DNA of 64,000 nucleotides from Plectosphaerella cucumerina. Lineage: Eukaryota; Ascomycota; Sordariomycetes; Glomerellales; Plectosphaerellaceae. Below, piece by piece: positions 55,671 to 64,000 of this stretch; positions within the stretch are counted from its first letter, which is position 1, and every line of letters starts with the position of its first letter. The stretch spans positions 2,108,001 through 2,172,000 of the forward strand of contig JAGPXD010000004.1 in assembly GCA_020746995.1 (NCBI GenBank), in the 5' to 3' direction. The notes under the pieces were generated by a model, which searched no databases, was not told the origin of the DNA, and saw only the letters and a list, made by a program, of their open reading frames with translations. The position numbers were made by a program, and so were the translations under genes.

Positions 55671-56290
55671 AGCTGCCGGGTAGAGGTTTTGATTTCATGA
55701 TGAGGAAGCAACGCATTGCATAGCGGCGTTTTGGGTGTGTATTTTGGCAGGAGGGGCGCATGGGTCGACATGAAGGCATGAGGGAGAAGCTGTCTTTTAC
55801 TGCAAGGGCCGCGTTGGCAGGCGCGGCAAAGGAAATCACAACGTGGGTGCTGTCCTTGAACATGCATTTGGCTCTCCTGCTCCTGCTCACTTCTGTCAAG
55901 GCAAGACCGATCCTCATCACTGATTCGAGCATCTCAGCGGGTCTGCCATCGGCTATCACTTGGTCGGAAGGTGCGAACGACTTGGGACATGAACATGCCA
56001 TGTTTCGAGACTCAAGGAAGGAGCTTCTGGACATCTGCACCTTCTCCATGAGTGTCCAGACCATGGGTACTAAAGCTCCCGTCTCCCACCCTCGACGACA
56101 TCCCCATCTTCTCTTCTCCTCTCTCTCTTCCATCAAGCATCACTCCCCCAAGTTCTGCAACCATTCAGCCGAGCTTTTAGCATCATACCACAAACAACCA
56201 TCATTCCACTCACTCTTATCTTGGGTCTTCCAACATCCAACCCACTCTCCCAAGCCGCACACATCTCCCACCTCACACACTCCGGTCACC
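55671..56290. other. Intergenic region between the two secreted Cys-rich genes
   Basis: The frame of the next gene stays open upstream to about 55760, but the signal peptide begins at 56291, so I treat this as promoter and leader. Pyrimidine-rich before the ATG. Confidence 0.5.
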
Positions 56291-57250
56291 ATGCAGCGAA
56301 CCCTCATCCTCGGCCTCGCGGCCTCTTGCCTCATCCCCACCGTCGTCTGCTACCACAATCAGGACGACAACGCGCTGGCCCTGGCTCTCAACCATGACCT
56401 GGCGATTTCCGAGTGCGAAATGCACACTCCTGGTGCCAACTTGCTCGAACTACCCCCCTGCTCTCGGGCCAGGGAGATCGAGGACACCTATTGCCGCATC
56501 GAAGGCCCTGAAGATGATCCCAAGGCTCTCGAGAAGCACCGCAAGTGTTTGTGCGAATCAACTTTTTTCGAAGACAAGACCGAATGCCACAAATGCGTCG
56601 TCCAACACAACGGCATCACCAAGTCCCAGCATGCTCTCTTCACCAAGGCTCTTTTGGAAGCCAAGGGCAGGTTCTGCGACGACAAGACGCCTCCCTCAAA
56701 GGTCTTCTCCAAGTTCTGGCTGGAAGTTGTCGACACCACCGTTCTGGAGATTGAAGAGGCAACAAGCTGTCCCAATGCCCCTCCGAGCTCCACGAAGGAG
56801 GCACACGCTCCCGACAGCGTCAAATCGGAGCGGTCCGTTGACGAGGTCGAATCTTCTCCCGAGATCACCGCCCCCGTCACGTTGGAAGCAAGAGACGAAC
56901 GACTTGCGGAAAGGGCTGTGTCCTGTCGCGACCTGCTCCCCCTGGAAGATGAGGAAACATTGGAGGCATTTCTGCTCCGCAGAACCGGAGACAAGAATCT
57001 CCAGTGCGCGTTCTGTGATGAGCGCCATGGCCCAAGTGGTTTCTACAAGTGTACCAAGCACACCCCTGCGAACGGCAGGACATTCATCGAGATCCGGAGC
57101 AGAGATCGCTGCTGCAAGTGGACCTTTGGGGACATCTCCGTGTACGTCCATGCCGACATTGCCGAGTATTCTGCTGGGTTCAAGGCTTCGGCTTCGGCTT
57201 TGGTCCTGCTTGGCTGCACCCTGCTGGCCATGATGGCCACGGCTCTCTGA
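56291..57250 (+). CDS. Secreted Cys-rich protein with C-terminal hydrophobic anchor
   Basis: A single exon encodes 319 residues. The start has a good context (CACC before the ATG) and begins a signal peptide (MQRTLILGLAASCLIPTVVC). A first Cys group (residues 37-130: CEMH, PPCSRA, YCRIE, KCLCESTFFEDKTECHKC) resembles the C-x-C-x(8)-C-x-x-C pattern of many fungal secreted proteins of unknown function. After an acidic linker, a second group follows (SCRDLLPLED, LQCAFCDERHG, KCTKH, RDRCCKWTFG). The C-terminus (ASASALVLLGCTLLAMMATAL) is hydrophobic and probably a GPI signal or membrane anchor. No domain name can be given. Same strand as the preceding Cys-rich gene. Confidence 0.75.
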   Translation: MQRTLILGLAASCLIPTVVCYHNQDDNALALALNHDLAISECEMHTPGANLLELPPCSRAREIEDTYCRIEGPEDDPKALEKHRKCLCESTFFEDKTECHKCVVQHNGITKSQHALFTKALLEAKGRFCDDKTPPSKVFSKFWLEVVDTTVLEIEEATSCPNAPPSSTKEAHAPDSVKSERSVDEVESSPEITAPVTLEARDERLAERAVSCRDLLPLEDEETLEAFLLRRTGDKNLQCAFCDERHGPSGFYKCTKHTPANGRTFIEIRSRDRCCKWTFGDISVYVHADIAEYSAGFKASASALVLLGCTLLAMMATAL

Positions 57251-57696
57251 GGGGTTTGGGTTGGGTTCTGGGCTCTGTTGCAGGGGCTGGAGCATCAGGT
57301 GTGGACGGAAGAGTATCGATAGAACTGTATCATTAATGGAACGCATACCTACATTGATGGCGGTCAGAAACTGTGACTCTGATGCAGTGGGTTCAATGAT
57401 TGTCATGTTCGGGCGGGATGCAACTAAGACGGCATGGGGCCCGACCCGCATGTGATGTGCGAGATGGCTAGACTGATGCCATCCGGGTGCTCGAACTCGG
57501 CACGTCCCCCTGTCTAGGACGACACTTTAAAACAACGACATGCATCGCTCGAGTGTGCTTCTGCTTCTGCATCGTTGCAATTTTACTGGTTTTGTTCGTC
57601 ATTCATCGAGGCAGGCGAGCTGCGGTCTACGGACTATCCCAGTCGCATCCCCGTCCACCTTTACATCGACCGACCCTCGGCACATTCTGCACTGCT
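57251..57696. other. Convergent 3' intergenic region
   Basis: Lies between the ends of the secreted Cys-rich gene and the GFA gene. Nothing further is seen. Confidence 0.5.
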
Positions 57697-58162
57697 TTAC
57701 TCGGGCATGTGCTTGAAGGGCTTGGCCAGGACCTCCTGGCAGAAGGGCAGCTTGGAGACGGTCCAGATCTCGGTGTCCTGCAAATCTCGTGTCAGCAAAG
57801 TCTTTTGTCAGGTGCCGGGGGGATTCACGCACGGGCTTGAGGTTCTTCTTGATCTCGACGTCGAGGGTGCCGGCCTTGAGGGCGATGATCTCGGGAGCCG
57901 CGTCGGGGTCGTGGGCGATGGGGCTGCCGCACTCGGAGCAGAAGATGCGGTGGACGGCCTTGCCGGAGGAGCCCTGGCCGGCCCAGGACTTTGTGGGGCC
58001 CTTGATGGTGAGCTTGTCCTTGGGGACGACGGCGACGAGGGAGTAGGTCGAGCCCGACTGGCGCTGGCAGTCGTCGCAGTGGTCGTAGCCGGTCAGGAGG
58101 GGGGCGTCGACGTCGACCGTGTAGGTGACGGCCTTGCAGAGGCAGTGTCCGGAGAGAGGCAT
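57697..58162 (-). CDS. GFA/CENP-V domain protein (glutathione-dependent formaldehyde-activating family)
   Basis: Exons 57833-58162 and 57697-57777 (intron 55 nt, donor GTGCGT) give 136 residues, the family's normal length. Three zinc-binding Cys motifs are present: GHCLCKAVTY (residues 5-14), HCDDCQRQSGS (28-38) and FCSECGSPI (about 74-82). The family name comes from a bacterial enzyme that adds glutathione to formaldehyde, but most fungal members have unproven substrates. The exon joint gives P-DTEIWTVSKLPFC, the typical ending. No signal peptide. Fungal genomes often carry several such genes. Confidence 0.92.
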
Positions 58163-59342
58163 GGTGACTGGTGAGTTTGTGTTCTTTGGATGAGCAGGGA
58201 AGCTAATTGAGGTGTTGACAGGTCAATTGGCGATAGCAAGGTGTTGGGACGGATGATCTGGAGAGCTCGACGAAGAGGGGCGGGGTAGCTTCTTATACTT
58301 CGTAAGAAGCTGTCCACCCTCCTCTCCATTCCTGGAACAGAACGGGACGGTACAGCACAGCACGGACACAGAAGGACTCAGCACCACGCAGCCCAGTGGG
58401 CGGAGATGTGAGTTCTTGGAACGGGGGGCCGCTGCCGCCGGCCGGCCGACCAGTCTTCGACGCGGGAGCACTGGCATCAACAGACTCGGGACCACTGACG
58501 CGGGGGGCGAACCCTGCTATGACGACGTTTCGGCGGGGTAGCAGACTTGGGACCCGCGCTGAGACGGGGGGGCTTTGCCGGGACGAGATCTGGCGGCGGC
58601 ATGATGGACGCTAAGAAGAGGGGGGCTAACGCGCAGCTTGCGAGAGCCACGAATATCTCCCCGGCTCCTCGTCTCGAATTTGGAAGAACTGTCACTGTCG
58701 CGGTGTCATCTTGTCAAGGAACGGGATGGCCGAGGCAGGGAACAGACAACCAAGGCGAGAGGCATCATCCTCCTGGCGACGACTGGGAGAGGAATTCCGC
58801 CACGTCAACCTGGCCAGCAAGCGCTGACTACGAGGTCCGGCTTATCTGTTTTCCTGGCAGCACAGCTTTTCGGCGGGTCGCTATTTGTCAATTGGATGGA
58901 CCCCGCTCCGAGCCTGTTTTGGGAAGCGGTTGGGAATTCCAAATTGCTTCTTTTCACAGCTCCCGATAGCTCCCCGAGGCGAAACGACCCCGCTGTTGGA
59001 CATCGGGGAGCTTCGATGCGGGGTCGTCGATGGGATGAAAAGTTCGAAGCAACAGATGAGAGCAGTTCTCATGGAAAAGAGATGGAAAACTGCCGTCGTC
59101 AATTGCCACTTGTTACGGGGAATACAATGGCGAGCAAGCAGGCAAGCAGGTAAGGTCATGATGGGTCGCGGGGTAAGGTAGGGCGAGGCGGCTTGGAGCT
59201 GCAGGGCGAGTGCATGGCAATTCCAAATACTCCTGCGGGCGTGCCCCCACCACTGGTCACGGTGCTCGTATCGAGGGCCGAGATATGCCCCAACCGCCGC
59301 TGACTACTTTTCCAGAAATGCACCGTCTATCTTCTATCCGGT
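58163..59342. other. 1.2-kb intergenic region
   Basis: The left end is the promoter of the GFA gene; the right end is the 3' flank of the DUF1365 gene. Overlapping plus-strand frames (58547-58969, 58638-59153) have no domain and are not supported. Confidence 0.5.
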
Positions 59343-61356
59343 CTATCCCCCGAATCTATCAACCAAATGTCTCGAAATGCTCACCAACCCTGACGCAACC
59401 ACCCACGCGGCCGCCCCGCGCACCACGAGGCCCTGCAGCCACAGCACCTCGGTGCTCCCTCCCGCGAGCTTGTCTGCCAGGAACTCCTGGAGCACAACAC
59501 TCTCATAGCGCCGCTTCATCGCCCCGTCGGCGTGCCCGAGCACAAACCCGTCCATGCCCGAGATGCGGAAGCCCCTGACGTCCCGCACTGTATGTGTTGC
59601 CGTGTCCTTCGCCGGTGCTGCCGCAGCCGACGTCAGGGGTCTCTCGATGCGCTCCGGGGGTTGTCGCAGGGCCTTGATAGCCCGAAAGCAGACTGCGTCG
59701 CGCGCGCTGCCGACTGAGAGAGGCGCCGCTGGTGTCTTGGAGACAAAAATCTCCGGGAGGAGCTCGGGGCGGGACACGTGGATGGTCTGGTTGTCGCGCA
59801 GCTCGGCGAAGACGGCCTCGAAGTCGTGGGCGTAGCGCACGAAGCGTGTGTAGAATGCTGGAGTGAGCATTTGGAAGTCCATGTGTTTCTGCTTCGTATC
59901 CTCCGAGGAGGTTGTTATTGTCGTCGCATCGTCTTTCTGCGAGAGACTGGCAGCTTCTGCCGCCTTGGTCCTCATAATCTCCTTCTCGCCCAACCCGGGT
60001 GCCGGGATGTAGGTCAGGCTGAGGTCTGCCCCGGACCTGGCGACGAGATGTCGCAGGTACTCGCGGAAGACAGGCTCCAGCTGCCGCTCCGCCGCCGTGG
60101 CTTCCCGTCCGATGGTCGTCTTCAACGGCTCAGGGCGGAACCAGACGTGCAACTTCCTTTGGAAGAAGAGCTTGCCCGCCTCCTTGACGATCCGCGGGAA
60201 CGTAACGAAGCCGACCCACCACCATGCCAGCAGAAACCTCGCCCTCTGCCAGAAACCCATGGTCGCGGGGTCGACGTGGCCTCCGTCGCCGAAGAGGCGA
60301 GCCACGATCTTGGCGTGATCTTTAGATGATTTGAGCGTGATGGTGCCATCGAGAGTCTCGACGTTTTTGGGGCTTGTGGCGAGGATGTCTCTAATGACTA
60401 GAGAGTAGGATCCGAAGCGCGAGTTGAAAGGGGAGACGTGGAAGTCTTTGGGCCACGAGTGGGTGAATCTCTTCGGATCGCCCGGAGAAGTGGCGGGTGA
60501 GTCGGGGCTCTTCTCGGCCTCGAGCAGGTACATCCTGCGTTCTCCAAAGGTGTTGTTGACCTCTAGGATCATGGCTGAGAGCTCCTTGGCCTCGGAGTAA
60601 AGGTACCAAAACGAAACCGGGTTGAAGTTGTACCCCAGAAAGCTCGCTGCGGTGACGAGATAGCCGTGGGGGTATGCGGATGGATCGCGGCCCTACTCTT
60701 GTCAGCATCAATACTCCAATTGTCTTCTGATCAGGAAGATCTACCTGTCCTTCCAGATAAGCATGAAGCTTGGTCTTGAGGCTTCCAGGCCCTCGCTCGA
60801 GATGGTCCGCGCCATCAACGTGATACCAGCCTCTAGGCGTCGGCTCGGTCGGGAACCACGACTGTGAGGGCTTCTCGGAATCGCCATTCGTAGAGACCAT
60901 GCCTCCCGCCGAGCCTTCCCAGCCGACAGGGACGCCTACCACGAGGTAGGAGTAGGCAAAGGCGTGTTTCTTCGGAAATGTCCTCCTGTGCGTCGTCCTG
61001 GCCGGGATGAGCATTGGTTTCCCGAGACCCTCCCATGCCGGTTGCTCGCTTGTCGCAACATCAAGAATCGCGCGCAGTCTCGTTCGAACCCAGAGATATG
61101 CGACTGTACCACCGAAAAGGATCTTCACCGCGAGGGAAGGGAGGGTTTCGCCGAGATATTCATCGGCCCATGCGGCGATGAGGTGCCGGTAACTCCATAG
61201 CGCCAGGCCAGAAATGAGCAGCGTGTCAAGGTGGCTGCCGAATAGGACTTCAAAAGCCAGGCTGATTAGCAGTGCTTCTGCCCAGAGAAAGGAGCCGATC
61301 ATGTCTATCGTGAGTGGTGTCGCGGGCTGAAGGGAGACTCTGGGTGATGTCGTCAT
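59343..61356 (-). CDS. DUF1365 family protein with N-terminal membrane segments
   Basis: Exons 60745-61356 and 59343-60692 (intron 60693-60744, donor GTAGAT) give 653 residues. Residues 20-90 are hydrophobic with two or three probable membrane helices (FLWAEALLISLAFEVLFG, LDTLLISGLALWSY). DUF1365 begins near 115 with ARTTHRRTFPKKHAFAYSYLV and includes ASFLGYNFNPVSFWYLYSE across the intron, NNTFGERRMYLL, and KDFHVSPFNSRFGSYSL. The C-terminal 350 residues are fungus-specific. In bacteria DUF1365 genes often sit beside cyclopropane fatty acyl synthases, suggesting a lipid role, but no synthase is seen in this window. The ATG at 61356 is chosen as the first Met before the hydrophobic segments; the frame stays open further upstream. 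Confidence 0.9.
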
Positions 61357-61666
61357 GACTTGAGCGGTTGGGCGGGAAGCAGGCCAGCTGGCGCCGGTTG
61401 CGAGTCTCTCGAACCACATGCACTGCCCAGCAGACTGGAACGACTCAACACCTTCAACACCTTGGATTTTGGGCGCCGGGGTTTGCATCCTTGGACCCCC
61501 CAGCGCACTTCGCCCCGAGGCAGGCAGTGATAACTCGGGCGGACCCGTTCGCCGACAGAGGACGCCAGGTTCACCTACAAAGGCACCTTTTTGACCTGAC
61601 CCGTCGCTCCAGACGACGGGACTCGCCTGGCCACGTCCTCTGCCATGCGGCTCATTCATCTGAGCA
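61357..61666. promoter_or_regulatory. Divergent promoter of DUF1365 gene and APH-type kinase
   Basis: 310 bp between two start codons on opposite strands. The compact spacing suggests shared control. No named site stands out. Confidence 0.45.
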
Positions 61667-62617
61667 ATGGAGCATTCGCCATCACCGACCCCGGCACCAT
61701 ATGCTGTATCGCGCTCGCGAGGAAAACAGCCTGGAGAGTCGCATTATACCGCTAGGCTCCGGGAGATGAGGGAGGCAAAGGGGCAAGCAAGGTCGTCTGA
61801 CGAATCTGAGTCTGACGAGGAGGTCGAGCCTGCTGAGTTCGCGCAGTGTGCCTAGCTGTTCTGTTCAGCTAATCGGGTCCCTCCAGGTGCAGTTGTTCTG
61901 CACAAGATGTTCAGACGCAAAGTCGTTCTTCATGCCGACGGCACTGTCGTCAAGTCCAGGCAGCGCATCGCTCTGGGAGAGGCCGAGGCGCTCAAAGTGG
62001 CCGTTCGTGCTGGCGTCCCGGCCCCATGTGTCCGCGAAGTGCACGGTACCTCCAACGGCCAGGGCCAAATACGCATGGACTACGTTCAGGGCCAGTCCCT
62101 TGACAAGCTGTGGCCCGGCATGTCGCCTGAACAGAGGAGAGATGTAGCCCAGCAGCTTCGAGGGATCATCGAGAAGATGAGATCCGTGACTCCTCCTCCC
62201 AGTCTCATCGGAGCCTGCGATGGCACCGAAATCAGGGACACGAGGGTCTACTTCACGTACCACTCACCACCCTGTCGCGACGAAGTCAATTTCAACGTGT
62301 TCGTGCTATCCAGCCTCTACGAGACCACACCCCCGCTCTTGCGGGAGGCATTTCGTCGGCGACTACGCACCAATCACCGCATTGTGTTTTCTCACTGCGA
62401 CCTCACCCCAAGGAACATCTTGGTACATGAGGGCAAGATCAGCGGTCTGGTTGACAGGGAGGATAGCGGATGGTACCCTGAGTACTGGGAGTATGTCAAG
62501 TTCTTCCAGCGTCCTGCTGACAAGGGTTGGAAAGATTACGCAGAGGACATCTTCCCGGAGTACTACCATGATGAGCTGGTTGACTTTACTGCGATCTCCA
62601 AGTGGCAGAACTCCTGA
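61667..62617 (+). CDS. APH-type (aminoglycoside/choline-kinase-like) phosphotransferase
   Basis: The model is 61667-61847 joined to 61887-62617, 303 residues. The core (from 61887) is clear: LGEAEALKVAVRAGVPAP in the N-lobe, a catalytic loop SHCDLTPRNILV (His230, Asp232, Asn237) and a metal-binding Asp250 in ISGLVDREDSGWYPEYWEY. Fungi carry large families of these APH-fold kinases, mostly with unknown substrates. The first exon is acidic (SDESESDEEVEPAEF) and its join needs a 39-nt intron with a weak donor (GTGCCT) and a GCTAAT branch point, so the 5' part is less sure than the rest. The nucleotide-binding Lys is probably in the KIK-like region near VVKSRQR. A decayed relative is at 26714-27691. 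Confidence 0.75.
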
Positions 62618-63420
62618 GTGTCATGGCCGGCCCATCATGTATGGGCATGTTCTGGGTCAAGTGAGTATTAGTCGACGCTCAGTACAGTGGCCCCCTGAGA
62701 CCACAAGCCTCTTTTTCTCCGGGGGTTGACTCGGTTGTTTCGTACTCGGGTCCTTCCAGCAGCCCGTCGTAGACACAGCGAGTCGCGCTGTTGCTGGCTG
62801 CCTGCCGGTGGCTAAAATTACGCGGCACATCTCACCCTCGGAAAATCAAAATTTCTCCGTCTTGCCTTATCACGACACGTCGCAGTTGAGGCTCGGACAG
62901 ACAAGCAGAAAGGCTACTTTATTACACCGGGGCGACTGTGACATCACCCCACGCCCTCCAGGCCCTCCCCCAGTGCTCCCCTACTCCCCTTGGACCTCGG
63001 TTTCGGATTCGGACGTCCTGATGGGGCTCTCGCTTCGGACTTCCGACATGATGATTGGATGAACATGATGAAAATCCCCGCGTTGACTCGCTCAAACCCA
63101 CTTGTCGCGAGTCTGGCGGCGCCTACTGATCATCTCTCGCCCGTCGGCGATGCGACACTCCATGCACATGCACCTCCAAGACTTGGCTCCGGCACTTATC
63201 GCACAATCACGGAGCCTTCCTAGCTCCCGACGACGGCATGCCTCCCCGAAGCATGAGATGATCGACAGAGGGATGCGACAGGGGCGAGTATTAAGATGAC
63301 CTTCTGCTCGCCGTTGTTTGGTCGTCCCAACGTCCTCCTCTTCTCTCAACCTCCGCCGCCACAACACCAGACTGCCAAGCATCACCACCACCCCATCACT
63401 CCTCATCACAGACCACGATC
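62618..63420. other. Intergenic region upstream of the P450 gene
   Basis: Contains the 3' UTR of the kinase and the P450 promoter; pyrimidine-rich from about 63310 to the ATG. No other feature is seen. Confidence 0.5.
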
Positions 63421-64000
63421 ATGTCGATTGGAGGCCTGCTTCGCCTGGTCGCCGCCGGCACCGGGCTCGTAGTGCTCTACCTCGTCTCCAATGTCATATA
63501 CAACCTCTTCTTCCACCCCCTCCGTCGCTACCCTGGTCCCCTCTTGATGCGCGCGACCCGTCTCACCCACGACTACAAGGTCCTCCGTGGCACCCTCGTC
63601 TTCGACATGCTCGAGATTCACAAGCAGTATGGCGACGTTGTTCGAATTTGCCCCGGCGAGCTGGCCTTTGCCAACCCCGAGGCATGGCGGGAGATCATGG
63701 GCCACCGTGGCAAGGCCAACGATCGCGGCGAGTTTGAGAAGCTCGAGGCCTTCTACAACCCTGTAGGAGGTCCAAAGGACGTCGTCGGCTCCTCCGGTCA
63801 GGAGCACGCCATGCTCCGCCGCCTTCTGTCCCACGGCTTCAGCGATCGCAGCCTGCGCGACCAGCAGCCTCTTATCATGAAGTACATCGATCTCCTGGTC
63901 CAGCGGATGCACGAAAAGGGCGCCACTGGCCCCGTTGATCTGGCCACCTGGTACAATTTTGCCACATTCGACATCATTGGCGATCTGTGCTTCGGCGAGA
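63421..64000 (+). CDS. Cytochrome P450 monooxygenase, N-terminal part (cut by window edge)
   Basis: From the ATG at 63421 the frame is open to the end of the window (193 codons). Residues 5-25 form an N-terminal membrane anchor, followed by FFHPLRRYPGPLL (the Pro-rich hinge), HKQYGDVVRICPGELAFANP, the helix-C region GQEHAMLRRLLSHGFS and WYNFATFDIIGDLCFGE. This start is typical of fungal class II P450s of the CYP65/CYP58-like groups that include isotrichodermin C-15 hydroxylase relatives. The ExxR and heme-Cys motifs lie beyond the window, so completeness and substrate cannot be judged. It may be a secondary-metabolism enzyme. Confidence 0.94.
   Translation, partial: MSIGGLLRLVAAGTGLVVLYLVSNVIYNLFFHPLRRYPGPLLMRATRLTHDYKVLRGTLVFDMLEIHKQYGDVVRICPGELAFANPEAWREIMGHRGKANDRGEFEKLEAFYNPVGGPKDVVGSSGQEHAMLRRLLSHGFSDRSLRDQQPLIMKYIDLLVQRMHEKGATGPVDLATWYNFATFDIIGDLCFGE

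Noticed and set aside
55760..56290. N-terminal extension of the secreted Cys-rich protein
   Set aside because: The frame is open, but a proper signal peptide and a CACC-ATG context start at 56291.
1..64000. CRISPR arrays, prophage, insertion sequences, bacterial operons
   Set aside because: None seen; intron structure and gene content are those of a fungal nuclear genome.

Overview
The window is nuclear DNA of a filamentous ascomycete (Pezizomycotina), most likely a Sordariomycete. The signs are many short introns (39 to 111 nt) with GTRNGT donors and CTAAC/CTGAC branch points, long GC-rich intergenic stretches, and fungus-specific genes (the conidiation regulator wetA, an AtfA-type bZIP factor, Erv25, secreted Cys-rich GPI proteins, a fungal subtilase). 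Exon coordinates were worked out by eye; every multi-exon model given here adds up to a whole number of codons.

Layout from left to right. 2.5-4.8 kb: wetA (-), followed by a 6.7-kb gene-poor stretch whose wetA-proximal end has a cluster of AbaA-type sites. 11.5-16 kb: an AIM24-family gene (+) and an unknown gene (+) split by a single in-frame TAG. 16.3-20 kb: an amidohydrolase (-), a tRNA-derived RNA polymerase III-type unit, and an AMPK-type glycogen-binding protein (-). 22-25.5 kb: an 11-exon secreted subtilase (-). 26.7-29.7 kb: a decayed aminoglycoside-phosphotransferase-like (APH) kinase, an HD-domain hydrolase (+) and a Gly/Ser-repeat GPI protein (-).

33-44.3 kb is mostly housekeeping: a 1038-residue disordered protein (+), U1 snRNP protein C (-), Erv25 (+), the kinetochore protein Dsn1/Mis13 (-) and AtfA/Atf1 (-). 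U1-C and Erv25 share a 453-bp divergent promoter. 48-53.6 kb: a GST-like protein (-) divergent from cytosolic isoleucyl-tRNA synthetase (+), whose promoter has two CPC1/Gcn4 sites. 54.3-57.3 kb: two secreted Cys-rich proteins (+). 57.7-64 kb: a GFA-type enzyme (-), a DUF1365 protein (-) divergent from an APH-type kinase (+), and the start of a cytochrome P450 (+) cut by the window edge.

The most interesting observations concern RNA processing. (1) The unknown gene at 14-16 kb reads through in one frame except for one TAG. That TAG lies in the 7-nt loop of a 6-bp hairpin, with its A at the position equivalent to tRNA wobble base 34, which is what a target of fungal A-to-I mRNA editing (TAG to TGG) would look like. 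(2) U1-C and isoleucyl-tRNA synthetase each contain a 6-nt microexon, both in phase 1, each inside the most conserved motif of the protein. (3) Two introns are best explained as GC-AG introns, and one 48-nt intron is in frame and stop-free. I see no CRISPR array, no intact transposon, no rRNA and no intact tRNA.
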